DNA of 64,000 nt from Methanococcoides sp. (GTDB lineage Archaea > Halobacteriota > Methanosarcinia > Methanosarcinales > Methanosarcinaceae): positions 1 through 64,000 of the forward strand of contig JAIORD010000057.1 of NCBI GenBank assembly GCA_021108275.1, given 5' to 3'. The notes beneath the pieces were generated by a model. That model made no database searches. It saw nothing but the letters and a program-made list of their open reading frames with translations, and was not told the origin of the DNA. A program made the translations under genes and the position numbers. Below are positions 26,709 through 36,666 of the stretch, one piece after another. Each line of letters opens with the position of its first letter. Within the stretch, counting starts at the first letter, position 1.

Positions 26709-27437
26709 ATGAAGATCGCAATCCTTGGTGGAACTGGCAATATTGGTAGAGGCTTTGCCCTGCGCTGGGGTCAGATGCATGATGTGGTGATAGGTTCCAG
26801 AAATTCTGAGAAAGCTATTACAGTCGCAGATGAATATACTCGTATCCTGAATGAAAGGGGTTTTGATTCTAAGATCGAAGGTATGGACAACAAGTCCGCC
26901 GCAGAGGCTGCAGATGTGATAATCATTGCAGTTCGTTATGAACAGGTTCCTTCTATCATCGAGCTCATAACACCTGTCCTCAAGGACCAGATCGTAGTTT
27001 CAGTTGTAGTTCCTATGGAAAAGGACCGCTGTTACATACAGCCTGATCCAACCGTTAATGGGCACATTACTATCGATGCTTCCAAGTCCGAGTATAATGC
27101 TGATTACTTCTGTTACACAACTCCCGCAGCTGGCAGTGCTGCAGCAGAGATTGAAAAACTTTTGCCATGTGATATTGAAGTTGTATCCGCATTCCACAAT
27201 GTTCCTGCAAAGAAACTTGCAGACCTTGACATTGAACTTGATTATGATATTGCAGTATGTGGCAACTGCATGCATTCGAAGAAAATAGTGTTCGGACTTG
27301 TGAACGATATCTCTAATATGCGACCTTTGGATATCGGTCCGCTTGAGACTTCCGGAATGGTCGAATCTCTGACACCATTGGTGATCAATATCGCCATACG
27401 CAACAAGATGCATGATGTTGGCATTAGATTTGTTTAA
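26709..27437 (+). CDS. npdG: F420H2:NADP+ oxidoreductase (Fno/NpdG)
   Basis: 242 residues. Transfers hydride between reduced coenzyme F420 and NADP+, supplying NADPH for biosynthesis in a methanogen. The N-terminal dinucleotide motif is LGGTGNIGRGFALRWG, followed by VIGSRN, which matches the NADP-phosphate contact of Fno. The middle segment VVVPMEKDR and the later FHNVPAKKLADLD fit the F420 site. Single gene, with its own spacer on both sides. Confidence 0.88.
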   Translation: MKIAILGGTGNIGRGFALRWGQMHDVVIGSRNSEKAITVADEYTRILNERGFDSKIEGMDNKSAAEAADVIIIAVRYEQVPSIIELITPVLKDQIVVSVVVPMEKDRCYIQPDPTVNGHITIDASKSEYNADYFCYTTPAAGSAAAEIEKLLPCDIEVVSAFHNVPAKKLADLDIELDYDIAVCGNCMHSKKIVFGLVNDISNMRPLDIGPLETSGMVESLTPLVINIAIRNKMHDVGIRFV

Positions 27438-27740
27438 ATAAAAAAAGAGATTGTATCGGCATGAATATTGATCACCAATGATTATATATCTCATCCCTTA
27501 CAATATCAATTATCCTCTGATAAAGGGCAACTGAAGGGTTCCAACCGTCAAAACTTAATCTTGGATTCATAAAAACGAAAATATTCCGTCCCCTCAAAGA
27601 GAATCCTCAGTTCCCCTTTTTCTTATCTCTTCTACTCTTCTAACAAAAGAATATATATAGAAAGGCAAGTTTTAGAGCATAATATCTTATTATACTCTAT
27701 ATCAAAACAGCATAAAACGATCCATGATGTGGGTGATGCA
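27438..27740 (+). other. Intergenic region before glnA
   Basis: About 300 bases without a gene. A TATA box ATATATATA lies at 27651-27659; initiation near 27680 leaves a leader of about 60 bases. I looked for a nitrogen-repressor (NrpR) palindrome of the GGTA-N6-TACC type and found none that matches. Confidence 0.5.
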
Positions 27741-29069
27741 ATGAATATCAATACTAAAGAAGATGTTCTCAAAGCAATTGAGAGTAACAATGTTAAGTTC
27801 ATAAGGTTACAGTTCACGGACATTCAGGGTGTCGTAAAAGACGTGGAAATTCCTGTAACACAGATCGAAAAGGCTCTTAGTGTAGGGATATCCTTCGATG
27901 GTTCTTCTATTGAAGGGTTTGTTCGTATCAATGAGTCTGATATGGTTCTAAAACCGGATGCTCCTTCCTTTGCCATCCTTCCCTGGAACCAGAAGAAGGG
28001 TGTCGTTGCAAGGATGATCTGTGATATCCATCTTCCTGACGGAACTCCTTTTGAAGGGGATCCTCGTTATGCACTCAAAAAGGTTCTCAAAGAGGCGGAA
28101 GAGATGGGATTCTCACTGAATGTGGGCCCTGAACTCGAGTTCTTCCTTTTCGAAAAACAGGATGGAAAAGCAACAACTATTCCTCATGACTTTGGCAGGT
28201 ATTTCGAGTTTGCACCGGCAGACCTTGCAGAGGATATCCGCCGTGATATCGTATTGACTCTCATGGACCTTGGATTTGATATCGAAGCTTCACACCACGA
28301 AGTTGCATTTGGTCAGCATGAGATCGATTTCAAGTATGGCGATGCCCTTACGACCGCTGACAACGTAACGACCTTCAAGTATGTTACCCGTACCATCGCG
28401 AAGCTCAACGGATTGCACGCAACTTTCATGCCAAAACCGATCTTTGGTGAGAACGGCTCCGGTATGCATGTAAACCTCTCCCTTTCAAAGAATGGCGAGA
28501 ATATATTCTATGATGCTGATGGTGATATGCAGATAAGTGATGAAGCACGCTACTTTATCGGTGGTCTTCTCAAACACGTAAAAGCTATAACCGCAATTTC
28601 CAATCCACTTGTAAACTCCTACAAGCGCCTTGTTCCTGGATATGAAGCTCCGGTCTACATTGCATGGTCTGGTGCCAACAGAAGCTCTCTTATCCGTATC
28701 CCTGCGGCAAGGGGTAAGGGTACTCGTGTAGAGCTTAGAAGCCCTGACCCATCATGTAACCCTTACATCACTTTCGCTGCCGTTCTTGCAGCAGGTCTTG
28801 ATGGTATAAGGAACAAGATCGATCCTGGGGATAACAGAGAAGAGAACATCTTTGAGCTCAGTGATAAAGGTCTCAAGGACTTTGGTATCGAAACCCTTCC
28901 ATCAACACTTAATGATTCTGTAAAGTATCTGGCAGAAGATGAGTTCTTAATAGAAGCACTCGGTACTCATGTGATCAATAGTGTCTTGAGTCTCGCAAAG
29001 GCTGAATGGGATTCCTATCGCATTCAGGTACATCCTTGGGAGATCGAAAGATATCTCAATACAGTGTGA
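27741..29069 (+). CDS. glnA: Glutamine synthetase, type I
   Basis: 442 residues from ATG 27741, which has GGTGAT about seven bases upstream. Makes glutamine from glutamate, ammonia and ATP. Motifs: DGSSIEGFVRINESDM, GPELEFFLFE, the ATP/ammonia site EASHHEVAFGQHEIDFKYG, MPKPIFGENGSGMHV, and NRSSLIRIPAARGKGTRVEL with DPSCNPY. No Tyr adenylylation loop (a short I-alpha type enzyme), so control is likely by feedback and by transcription. Confidence 0.95.
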   Translation: MNINTKEDVLKAIESNNVKFIRLQFTDIQGVVKDVEIPVTQIEKALSVGISFDGSSIEGFVRINESDMVLKPDAPSFAILPWNQKKGVVARMICDIHLPDGTPFEGDPRYALKKVLKEAEEMGFSLNVGPELEFFLFEKQDGKATTIPHDFGRYFEFAPADLAEDIRRDIVLTLMDLGFDIEASHHEVAFGQHEIDFKYGDALTTADNVTTFKYVTRTIAKLNGLHATFMPKPIFGENGSGMHVNLSLSKNGENIFYDADGDMQISDEARYFIGGLLKHVKAITAISNPLVNSYKRLVPGYEAPVYIAWSGANRSSLIRIPAARGKGTRVELRSPDPSCNPYITFAAVLAAGLDGIRNKIDPGDNREENIFELSDKGLKDFGIETLPSTLNDSVKYLAEDEFLIEALGTHVINSVLSLAKAEWDSYRIQVHPWEIERYLNTV

Positions 29070-29098
29070 GAGTTCATACTCTCACTTATCCTTTTTTT
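29066..29098 (+). terminator. Terminator overlapping the glnA stop codon
   Basis: GTGAGAG (29066-29072) pairs with CTCTCAC (29079-29085), then a T run at 29092-29098. The stem starts at the stop codon itself. Confidence 0.75.
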
Positions 29099-29167
29099 CT
29101 TCGCTTGTTTATTTGGTTTAGTTCAAAGTTCCATAAATGTTAAATCGATTCATGATAAGTTCTTCTC

Positions 29168-29731
29168 ATGACAGATGTGATGCTACTTTGGGACAACCCT
29201 TTACTTTTCGAGAAGCTCTTTACAGAGAACGGTCTTAAATGTCAGCGTGTTCTTTCGACTTCTGTCGGAACGCCTTTTCTTCCTCCCTGTAAGTGTGTGG
29301 TCATACCTACAGGATTTGCAAATCCTGCATACACTAAGATATGTCCGGGTATAGAGAATAATGCTAGGTCCTTTGAGAGATTTGTTCGCTCCGGGGGTAT
29401 TCTTGTGGTGTTCGGTGCACTTATGCCTGAATATGGGCACGATTGGTTGCCCATGAAACTTACCTATATAGAAAAGCACGGGGAGGTCGGGCTGGTGCAG
29501 GTGTCATCCCACGAGGTGTCCTGTATTGCAGATGTTCAGGAAAATGTGGAATGTGATGGTTATTATTCAGAGACCGATGGGAGGGTCATAATAGAGAACA
29601 GTGAAGGAAATGCGGTGTTGGTAGTAAAGGAAATTGGGGAAGGGCTGGTGATAGCCACGACCATCCATGAGTTCCCTTCGTCAGCATTCCTTAAATATAT
29701 CAGTGAAAAAGCAAAAAGATCGAAGATATGA
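29168..29731 (+). CDS. Protein of unknown function, possible GATase-like fold
   Basis: 187 residues, soluble. The layout of strands and a segment FERFVRSGGILVVFGAL, with PTGFANPAYT before it, is reminiscent of class I amidotransferase-like flavodoxin folds, but no catalytic Cys-His-Glu set can be identified. ATG 29168 lies about 70 bases after the glnA terminator. It converges with the next gene with no space between the stop codons. I do not recognise the family. Confidence 0.6.
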   Translation: MTDVMLLWDNPLLFEKLFTENGLKCQRVLSTSVGTPFLPPCKCVVIPTGFANPAYTKICPGIENNARSFERFVRSGGILVVFGALMPEYGHDWLPMKLTYIEKHGEVGLVQVSSHEVSCIADVQENVECDGYYSETDGRVIIENSEGNAVLVVKEIGEGLVIATTIHEFPSSAFLKYISEKAKRSKI

Positions 29732-30010
29732 TCATTTCTGGCTATTGCGTAGCTGTTCTATATCTTCCTTTGCGTCAGGATATTTCAGTATGTATAGGCC
29801 GCTACATGGTTTTATGAACTGGAATATCAGGTCATCCCCCTTTATTCCTATGGGTATGGAATCTCCTCCGCGGAGCATGATCCCATGTAACTTGTAACCG
29901 CCTTTGACGTGATAGACCTCATCGCATTCTTTCTTGATGAAGTCTTCACATTCCTGAGGTGTAGCTCCTTTAAGGAGGATCTCATAGGGTATGTCGTTTA
30001 TACAGGCCAT
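29732..30010 (-). CDS. Small methanogen protein, DUF1894-like
   Basis: 92 residues, starting MACINDIPYEILLKGATPQE. The pattern CINxxPYEILL, EVYHVKGGYKLHG, IPIGIKGDDLIF and KPCSGLYIL agrees with my memory of DUF1894, a family mostly limited to methanogens. It lies three bases after purM on the same strand and so is probably cotranscribed with it. Function unknown. Confidence 0.65.
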   Translation of the reverse strand: MACINDIPYEILLKGATPQECEDFIKKECDEVYHVKGGYKLHGIMLRGGDSIPIGIKGDDLIFQFIKPCSGLYILKYPDAKEDIEQLRNSQK

Positions 30011-30013
30011 ATT

Positions 30014-31015
30014 TTACACTATCTCAAGGTCGCGTACACGAATGCCGCTTTCAACTATCCTTCCTACTATCTTTCCACCTGTCATCTCCGCAGCCTTTTC
30101 AGCATCTGCTTCAGGCAGGATTATGAGGAATCCCATTCCCATGTTGAATGTGCGGTACATCTCAAGTTCATCCACATTACCTTCTTCCTGCAGGAACTTG
30201 AATATGTTCCCTGGCTCTATGGGGTCAGTGAAGTCGAAACCAAGGTCTGTTACCCTTTTAAGTTTTAGCAGTCCGCTTCCTGTGATGTGTGCGAGTCCGT
30301 GAACGTCACATTCCTTTATCACATCAAGGACTTCCATGTAAATGCGGGTCGGGATGAGAAGCTCGTCTCCTAATGTGGTCTCTGTATCGTAAGAGAAATC
30401 CTCGTGATATGAATGTCCTGACTCCTTGACTATATTTCTCACAAGGGTGTAACCGTTACTGTGAACGCCGTCGCTGGGGATACCCACAAGTACATCTCCA
30501 AGCTGAACTTTCTCTCCGGTGATAACTTCATCCTTTTTTACCATTCCAAGACATGTGCCTGCGAGATCGAAACCGTTCACTATCTCCGGCAGGGTTGCAG
30601 TTTCGCCGCCTACGATGCTCATTCTTGAGATCTCTGCACCTTTGACAAGTCCTTCGCCTATCTGGCTTGCAAAGTCATCAGAGTGTTTCTCAAGGGCGAG
30701 ATAATCGACAAAACTGATAGGTTCTGCACCGATGGCAAGAAGGTCGTTGACGTTCATTGCGATACAATCGATGCCTACAGTGTTCCAGCGCTTCATCTCA
30801 TTTGCTATAAGCACCTTTGAACCGACTCCATCGGTTGCCATTGCAAGTGCATATTCGCCGAAATCGATAAGTCCTGCGTAGTGGCCGATACTTGTAAGAG
30901 GGGCACCGAGACCTTCGCGTTTGTAAGTCATTCCATTTGTAAGTGCCTTGATGGTAGATTCCTCTTTCTCGATATCGACACCAGAATCTGCATATGTAAG
31001 ATGTTTCTCGTTCAT
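30014..31015 (-). CDS. purM: Phosphoribosylformylglycinamidine cyclo-ligase (PurM)
   Basis: 333 residues. Fifth step of purine synthesis: ATP-dependent closure of FGAM to AIR. The start MNEKHLTYADSGVDIEKEE (ATG 31015, with GAGGG upstream) is right for PurM. DGVGSKVLIANEM, DCIAMNVNDLLAIGAEP and GGETATLPE are the ATP/substrate motifs, and SDGVHSNGYTLVR is the C-terminal signature. The gene follows the aspartokinase gene by 13 bases. Confidence 0.94.
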   Translation of the reverse strand: MNEKHLTYADSGVDIEKEESTIKALTNGMTYKREGLGAPLTSIGHYAGLIDFGEYALAMATDGVGSKVLIANEMKRWNTVGIDCIAMNVNDLLAIGAEPISFVDYLALEKHSDDFASQIGEGLVKGAEISRMSIVGGETATLPEIVNGFDLAGTCLGMVKKDEVITGEKVQLGDVLVGIPSDGVHSNGYTLVRNIVKESGHSYHEDFSYDTETTLGDELLIPTRIYMEVLDVIKECDVHGLAHITGSGLLKLKRVTDLGFDFTDPIEPGNIFKFLQEEGNVDELEMYRTFNMGMGFLIILPEADAEKAAEMTGGKIVGRIVESGIRVRDLEIV

Positions 31016-31028
31016 TAAATTCCCTCTT

Positions 31029-32438
31029 TTAGTTGCATCCGCTCTTTTTACCAAGACCGAACTCGCGATGCAGAACTTTCACTGCTTCTTCTGCATCTTC
31101 TTCCTTTACTACAAATGAAATGTTATGCTGGGACGAACCCTGGCTTATCATAATTACGTTGATATTTCCTTTCCCGAGAGCACCAAAGATCTTTCCTGCA
31201 ACTCCTGGGCTGCCGTCCATTCCAGCACCTACCACAGCGACCACACAGACCTCTTCATCGTATGCGACCTCTCCGACAACACCTTCATTGAATGCATGCT
31301 CCAGAGCTTTAACGGCCCTTTTCAGGTGGGCATGCTCAACTATGAGTGACATGTTCGCTTCAGATGAGCTCTGGCTGATCATTATGATGTTAACTCCGGC
31401 ATTCGCAAGGGTGGAAAAGATCTTTGCAGCAGTACCAATGGCACCTACCATGCCTGCACCGCATATGTTGATGGCTGCTACCTTTCTAATCAGTGTCACT
31501 GCTTTTGCTACCTCTTCACTGCAATTCTGGTCTGCAACGATGAGGGTTCCGGGGAATTGTGTGTCAAACGTGTTCTTTACACGTACCGGTATGCCATGGC
31601 TGATGGCAGGCTCTATGGCTCTTGGATGAAGCACCTTGGCACCGAAATATGATAGTTCCATTGCTTCGATGTATGATATCTGTGATATCGTGGATGCTTC
31701 CGGTACTATTTTCGGGTCAGTGGTCATGATGCCGTGAACCTCTTTCCATAACCATATCTCATCTGCCTGGATCGCAGCACCGACCAGAGATGCAGTAAAA
31801 TCGGAACCGCCGCGTCCGAGGGTAGTTATAATGCCATTCTCGTTCTCTGCAATGAAACCTGTGACGACCGGAATTGAATTTTCCACAAGAGGTCCTATAG
31901 TTCTCTTTATCTGTGCATAGCTTTTTTGCAAAGGTCTGGCGTTTCCGTAGTCATCGGTGGTGCTGATCCCTGCTTCTCCACCTGTAAATGGTTTTGAATC
32001 TGTGCCCAGGGAACGTATGGAACCACTGATTATAGGGACTGCCAGACGCTCTCCGTAGGATGATATATAATCTATGGAGCGTGGGGTAAGTTCGCCAAGG
32101 TAACAGATCCCTATAAGGGCCTTTTCAAGTTCATCGATGCGGATGTCGATGGTCTCGATGACCTCGTCTGCGATCCTTTCATTATCGATGGCATCACTGA
32201 TCGCATCATAGTGCTTCTTTGCAAGGTCTGTCATGAACTCCTTTACCTGGGAGACCTTGCCTTTTTGTGATGCTTCCGCTGCGTTTGTAAGAAGCCCATC
32301 AGTAACACCGCCGAGTGCTGAAGTGATAGCTACGACCTGGTTGCCTGCCTCTTTATAGCTTATCAAAAGTTGTGCAACATGGCGTATCTTCTTTCCATCT
32401 GCAATGGATGTTCCGCCGAATTTCATTACATATCTCAT
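31029..32438 (-). CDS. Aspartate kinase
   Basis: 469 residues. Phosphorylates aspartate at the head of the Lys/Met/Thr pathway. KFGGTSIADGKKI is the N-terminal lysine/phosphate loop, FIAENENGIITTLGRGGSD the nucleotide site, and the C-terminal 150 residues are two ACT domains (VGAIGTAAKIFSTLANAGVN and SPGVAGKIFGALGKGNINV) for feedback control by end-product amino acids. Upstream of purM and probably cotranscribed with it. Confidence 0.93.
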   Translation of the reverse strand: MRYVMKFGGTSIADGKKIRHVAQLLISYKEAGNQVVAITSALGGVTDGLLTNAAEASQKGKVSQVKEFMTDLAKKHYDAISDAIDNERIADEVIETIDIRIDELEKALIGICYLGELTPRSIDYISSYGERLAVPIISGSIRSLGTDSKPFTGGEAGISTTDDYGNARPLQKSYAQIKRTIGPLVENSIPVVTGFIAENENGIITTLGRGGSDFTASLVGAAIQADEIWLWKEVHGIMTTDPKIVPEASTISQISYIEAMELSYFGAKVLHPRAIEPAISHGIPVRVKNTFDTQFPGTLIVADQNCSEEVAKAVTLIRKVAAINICGAGMVGAIGTAAKIFSTLANAGVNIIMISQSSSEANMSLIVEHAHLKRAVKALEHAFNEGVVGEVAYDEEVCVVAVVGAGMDGSPGVAGKIFGALGKGNINVIMISQGSSQHNISFVVKEEDAEEAVKVLHREFGLGKKSGCN

Positions 32439-32542
32439 AGATGATCACATTTGTAAATTGAGCTTGATTTGAATGTGGCTATAAGGACAGCAGTGTAATA
32501 TAAAGATTATGAACGACAGTATCCTGGCACTGTTGCAAGATA

Positions 32543-32571
32543 AAAAAGGGAATCAGCTGAATTCCCTTTTT
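32543..32571 (-). terminator. Bidirectional-looking terminator at the end of the surface protein gene
   Basis: AAAAAGGGAAT (32543-32553) pairs with ATTCCCTTTTT (32561-32571) around a 7-base loop that includes the stop codon. The A and T flanks provide a U run on either strand. Confidence 0.65.
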
Positions 32572-33770
32572 AAGAAGAATGCAGTAAGTGCGATCAGTAT
32601 TGCAACAACGACATAGCTGAAACCGCTTGATCCTTTTACATCATCGGTAGAGTCTGAAATGACCTCTGATACAGCATCAGTTACATTGTCACTATCCGAT
32701 ATCACTTCATCGAGTTTGCTCATGTTCTCTACGGCAATACTCGTCTCTTTTATTGTCTCTGTTATGGAGTTGCTCTTCTCGACAGTGAATGAGCTATCCT
32801 CTGAAGATACGGATCCATCTTCAGAAACAATGGTAACTGTGACCTCATATGTTCCTGCATCCATTTTGTCTGTGATAGATGCGTATTTTCCTTCATCTAC
32901 TTCTTTGCGAGTATCTATCCGGTCATCATCCACATATACCTTTATTTCGGATGCATCATTGTCGAGTTCATAGTAGATTATAGCGCGTTCGTTTTCCTTT
33001 ATCACATCTCCGGCAAGGCCTTCTACCGTTATTTCCACATTACTTTCTATTATGACATCCTCTCTTTGTGAAACCTCTTTCAGGAAAACGATAGTTTCGC
33101 TGCTATCAAAGAACTCGTATATGTTCGCAATTACAATTGTTGTTATCTCTCCGTCAACTGTCTTGTAATGGCTGAATATCTCACCCTTTTCCATGTCGTT
33201 CATCTCTTTGACGAGGTGACCGTTCTTTTCCAGTGTTATGGTGATGGTCTCTTCCTCGTCGTCATAGTCGGATGCTTTTAGTGAGAATCCTTCTTCCAGA
33301 TCTAGTTCTTCTCCTACATTGACCGACCTTGAATCGTCATATATCAAAAGATCATTTAGTTTCTCTTCAGGGTTGCGGAACTGCTCTATCCTTATCTTTG
33401 CAGAGGCAGGGTCCTTGGAAACGACATCCTTTGGCGTGACCCGGAACACAAGGTATTCCTTGTCCTCTTCATCAGCATCTTCTGCTTCAACTGTCAATAT
33501 GTATTCGAAAGGGTCATCTTCCTGTCCGGCCCCATCTCCATCTTTGACAACCTTTCCATCACGCAATACCTCTACCCAGATATCTCCATCGTTCTCGTTG
33601 ATGTCTGAGATATGCAGGGTGTATCCCTGGTCAAATGTAAGTTTGGTGCCAATATCTATCACACTTTCAGAGTAGTGTAGTATTGGTTCGGTCGGGTCAA
33701 GTGCTGTTGCAGGGGTTATTGCAAACAGCATGGCAAAAAATCCTATGATTACAAAATGTATATATTTCAT
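32553..33770 (-). CDS. Secreted, membrane-anchored surface protein with two S-layer-like repeats
   Basis: 405 residues. A signal peptide (YIHFVIIGFFAMLFAITPAT), then two related modules of about 110 residues: YSESVIDIGTKLTFDQGYTL matches YDDSRSVNVGEELDLEEGFS in the second, each followed by a strand-rich domain. Then an Ig-like acidic part and a C-terminal helix (FSYVVVAILIALTAFFL) with basic end. This repeat resembles domains in Methanosarcinales surface proteins. ATG 33770 is chosen for the GGTGAGG site just upstream; ATG 33782 would include it in the coding region. Confidence 0.8.
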   Translation of the reverse strand: MKYIHFVIIGFFAMLFAITPATALDPTEPILHYSESVIDIGTKLTFDQGYTLHISDINENDGDIWVEVLRDGKVVKDGDGAGQEDDPFEYILTVEAEDADEEDKEYLVFRVTPKDVVSKDPASAKIRIEQFRNPEEKLNDLLIYDDSRSVNVGEELDLEEGFSLKASDYDDEEETITITLEKNGHLVKEMNDMEKGEIFSHYKTVDGEITTIVIANIYEFFDSSETIVFLKEVSQREDVIIESNVEITVEGLAGDVIKENERAIIYYELDNDASEIKVYVDDDRIDTRKEVDEGKYASITDKMDAGTYEVTVTIVSEDGSVSSEDSSFTVEKSNSITETIKETSIAVENMSKLDEVISDSDNVTDAVSEVISDSTDDVKGSSGFSYVVVAILIALTAFFLKREFS

Positions 33771-33887
33771 TAACCTCACCATTCACGAAGATACTTTAAT
33801 ATTGCTAAAAAAGGGAACAGTGGTTATATCTTTATCGACACATTCATTTGGTCGTTTTGGCTTTTATTATGAAAAAGAGGTGTATAA

Positions 33888-35093
33888 TTGAAATATATTA
33901 TTCTCATTGGTGATGGGATGGCCGATCATCCGCTGGAAGAGCTTGGTGGCAGGACGGTCCTACAGAAAGCAAACACTCCTAATATGGACCAGATGACAAA
34001 GAACGGTCTTGCGGGGCTTGCGATAAATGTTCCTGAGGGCTATCCTCCGGGAAGCGATGTTGCTAACATGTCTGTTATGGGCTATGACCCTGCTTTGTAT
34101 TATTCGGGACGTGCTCCCCTTGAAGCTGCAAGCATGGATATCCCCTTAGGATCGAAAGATGTGGCTTTCAGGTGTAATCTTATCACCATCAAGGATGGCC
34201 TTATTGCAGACCACAGCGCCGGTCATATCACAAGTGAGGAAGCAAGGGAACTTATAGAAGCTGTGGATGCTGAGCTTGGAAGTGAGGAATTGAAATTCTA
34301 TCCGGGTATAAGCTACCGTCATCTCCTTGTTGCATCCAATGGCCTTGGGGCAAATGCGGATTGTACTCCTCCTCATGATGTTATCGATGGGAAGATGGAT
34401 GACCATATGCCCAAAGGGGAAGGCAGTGATGTACTTGGAAAGCTTATCAAAGGCTCCATCCCGATACTGGAAGGGCACCCCATAAATGAGAAAAGGGTCT
34501 CAGAGGGTAAGAATCCTGGAAATTCCGTATGGTTCTGGGGGCAGGGGTATGCACCGAGCTTCCGTACTTTCGAGGAGCTTTACGGACTTACAGGTTCTGT
34601 CATTTCAGCGGTGGACCTTATAATGGGACTCGGGATGTATGCAGGTCTCGATGTTATTGAAGTTCCCGGAGCTACCGGATATCTTGATACCAATTATGTG
34701 GGTAAAGCGGAATTCGCCATGGAGTCCCTCAAAGATAAGGACTTTGTAGTGGTCCATGTGGAAGCTCCGGATGAGGCCGGTCATATGGGCGACCTTGAAG
34801 CTAAGTTGCAGGCGATCGAAGATTTCGATGAGAAGGTCGTGGGAACGGTCCTTCGTGCTGCGAAAGAAAGTGATGAGGACTACATTATAGTTGTTCTTCC
34901 TGACCATCCTACCCCTATAGCTCTCAGGACCCATACTTCGGAACCGGTTCCTTTCGTGATGTATTCCACACTTGAGGATGAGGTTGATGATGTGGAGACT
35001 TTCGATGAGGCTGCTATGAAAAAAGGTTCTCTTGGAATTGTGCGGGGCTGTGACCTCGTTCAGCTCATGATGGAACGGGCAAAGCAGGCGTAA
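33888..35093 (+). CDS. apgM: 2,3-bisphosphoglycerate-independent phosphoglycerate mutase (ApgM)
   Basis: 401 residues from a TTG start at 33888, preceded by GAGGTG. Interconverts 3- and 2-phosphoglycerate in glycolysis/gluconeogenesis. [18 protein letters not shown] is the first metal site; [15 protein letters not shown] carries the phosphorylated Ser; [13 protein letters not shown] and [20 protein letters not shown] are the metal sites of the alkaline-phosphatase fold. The 3' end runs directly into a fossil of an Hsp20 gene. Confidence 0.93.
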   Translation: MKYIILIGDGMADHPLEELGGRTVLQKANTPNMDQMTKNGLAGLAINVPEGYPPGSDVANMSVMGYDPALYYSGRAPLEAASMDIPLGSKDVAFRCNLITIKDGLIADHSAGHITSEEARELIEAVDAELGSEELKFYPGISYRHLLVASNGLGANADCTPPHDVIDGKMDDHMPKGEGSDVLGKLIKGSIPILEGHPINEKRVSEGKNPGNSVWFWGQGYAPSFRTFEELYGLTGSVISAVDLIMGLGMYAGLDVIEVPGATGYLDTNYVGKAEFAMESLKDKDFVVVHVEAPDEAGHMGDLEAKLQAIEDFDEKVVGTVLRAAKESDEDYIIVVLPDHPTPIALRTHTSEPVPFVMYSTLEDEVDDVETFDEAAMKKGSLGIVRGCDLVQLMMERAKQA

Positions 35094-35176
35094 AAGCAAA
35101 GTTGGAAAATGGTGTCTTGACCATAACGCTTCCAAAGACAAAAGCTGAAGAAAATACGAAGATCATGATCGAGTGA
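35090..35176 (+). pseudogene. C-terminal remnant of an Hsp20 small heat-shock protein gene
   Basis: In a frame different from apgM, bases 35090-35176 read [20 protein letters not shown] and end KIMIE, then stop. This is the last beta-strand part of the alpha-crystallin domain (ENGVLxITLPK) plus the usual tail. Nothing homologous precedes it: upstream is the intact apgM end. About 28 of the usual 140-160 residues remain. It is followed by a terminator that was probably the old gene's own. Seen directly in the translation; the family call rests on the ENGVLTITLPK motif. Confidence 0.7.
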
Positions 35177-35186
35177 TCGATCTTCC
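35158..35186 (+). terminator. Terminator after the Hsp20 remnant / apgM
   Basis: GAAGATC (35158-35164) pairs with GATCTTC near 35178-35184, with an inner GATC/GATC pairing, followed by CTC and seven T. Confidence 0.7.
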
Positions 35187-35352
35187 TCTCTTTTTTTACC
35201 CACCGATGATAGTTTGCGGCATCAGTCAGAGTTTATCGTCATATTTTGCTCGGTCGGGGTAACTCTCATCATCGCCGCAATACAGTTTATGTGGATAGTA
35301 TTATTTACCATGTTATTATTATTTTCGATAGAATCTTGATCGAGGTATCATT

Positions 35353-36114
35353 TTGAAGATGGAACTTTTTACTGTGGATGATCTACCGCTTATCAAAGAA
35401 GGCGACAATATTGCGGCTATGATATGTGAGCGAACACAACTTGAGTCACATGATGTGGTCGTCATTGCATCTACCATCGTTGCAAAATCAGAGGCAGCAA
35501 TGATCCTTAAGGATACGATAACTCCATCCGATCGTGCTGTTGCAATGGCAAAAAAGTGTGGGACCGATCCTGCGCTCGTGCAAGTAGTGCTTGACAACAG
35601 TGTTGAACAGCTCGTTGAATTCCCGGTCCTGCTTGTTGAGAACCTTAATGGGCATGTAAGTATAAATGCGGGTATTGATGATTCCAATGTGGATGATAAG
35701 TATTTCCTGGAGATGCCGCATGATCCGGATGGGTCTGCAAAGGCCATTGGAATGCATGTTGCTGAGCTATGCGGCAAGGATGTAAGCGTAATTATCACTG
35801 ATACGAATGGCCGGTCCTTTAAGATCGGGCAAACCGGTGTTGCGGTGGGTGTCTATGGTGTTCACCCTATCAAGAACTGGCGGGGCGAGAAGGACCTTTT
35901 CGGGAAAGTGCTTGAGATTACCGAGGAAGCGGTGGCTGATGAGGTTGCTTCGGCTGCGAACCTGTTGATGGGTGAGGCTGCAGGTGGAACTCCTGTGGTC
36001 ATTGTACGGGGGTTTGACCTTTACAGTAGTGATGATGTATCTGTAAAAGAAATGTATCGCCGGGAAGGCGAGGATATTATTAGAAAAGGGTTGAAGTGTC
36101 TTCGTCATTCCTGA
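35353..36114 (+). CDS. cofE: Coenzyme F420-0:L-glutamate ligase (CofE)
   Basis: 253 residues. Adds gamma-linked glutamates to F420-0 using GTP, giving F420-2, the hydride carrier of methanogens. The start is a TTG at 35353 with GAGGT six bases upstream; ATG 35359 is an alternative that removes two residues. Motifs: [14 protein letters not shown] at the N-terminus, [34 protein letters not shown], and [15 protein letters not shown]. It converges with and overlaps the dCMP deaminase gene by 10 bases. Confidence 0.92.
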   Translation: MKMELFTVDDLPLIKEGDNIAAMICERTQLESHDVVVIASTIVAKSEAAMILKDTITPSDRAVAMAKKCGTDPALVQVVLDNSVEQLVEFPVLLVENLNGHVSINAGIDDSNVDDKYFLEMPHDPDGSAKAIGMHVAELCGKDVSVIITDTNGRSFKIGQTGVAVGVYGVHPIKNWRGEKDLFGKVLEITEEAVADEVASAANLLMGEAAGGTPVVIVRGFDLYSSDDVSVKEMYRREGEDIIRKGLKCLRHS

Positions 36115-36560
36115 GATGGAATGTACACCATTTCAACACCTGCTGCGTTGAAGAATTCCTGCGTATCGGTGTCAGGATATGAAGTGCTGTATACTACCTT
36201 GGTTATATTGGAATTGATTATCATTTTTGCACAAAGGATGCATGGCTGGTGGGTACAGTACACTGTTGCGCCTCCTATGCCTACTCCGTGAAGGGCTGCC
36301 TGTATGATGGCGTTCTGTTCTGCATGTACTGCCCTACATTTCTCATGGCGGGTTCCTGATGCGATATTGTTCTGCTGTCTTATGCAGCCGATCTCAAGAC
36401 AATGTTCCATATTGCTTGGTGCGCCGTTGTAACCGGTCGAAAGAATTCTCTTGTTCCTTACGATGACGGCACCGACCTTGTTCCTCAGGCAGGTGGAACG
36501 TTTTGAGACAACTGATGCTATCTCCAGGAAATATTCATCTATGGAAGGTCTTTCAGTCAT
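36105..36560 (-). CDS. Deoxycytidylate deaminase-like zinc enzyme
   Basis: 151 residues of the cytidine/dCMP deaminase fold. [15 protein letters not shown] supplies the zinc His and catalytic Glu, and [14 protein letters not shown] the two zinc Cys. The N-terminal [19 protein letters not shown] and STGYNGAP are typical of dCMP deaminases, which make dUMP for thymidylate synthesis. Stop overlaps the end of cofE; divergent from secF. Confidence 0.88.
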   Translation of the reverse strand: MTERPSIDEYFLEIASVVSKRSTCLRNKVGAVIVRNKRILSTGYNGAPSNMEHCLEIGCIRQQNNIASGTRHEKCRAVHAEQNAIIQAALHGVGIGGATVYCTHQPCILCAKMIINSNITKVVYSTSYPDTDTQEFFNAAGVEMVYIPSQE

Positions 36561-36666
36561 GTGTTAAATGAAAATAGCAAGTAGTATATATAAGTTGTAG
36601 TGTATGATTCTGAGAATAGTAACGATTATTATATTGTGACATATTTTTGATAATGGAGCATTAAGA

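Noticed and set aside
27560-27600. GAA/TTC repeat before glnA as an NrpR nitrogen operator
   Set aside because: The spacing and half-sites do not match the known GGTA-N6-TACC or GGAA-N6-TTCC patterns.
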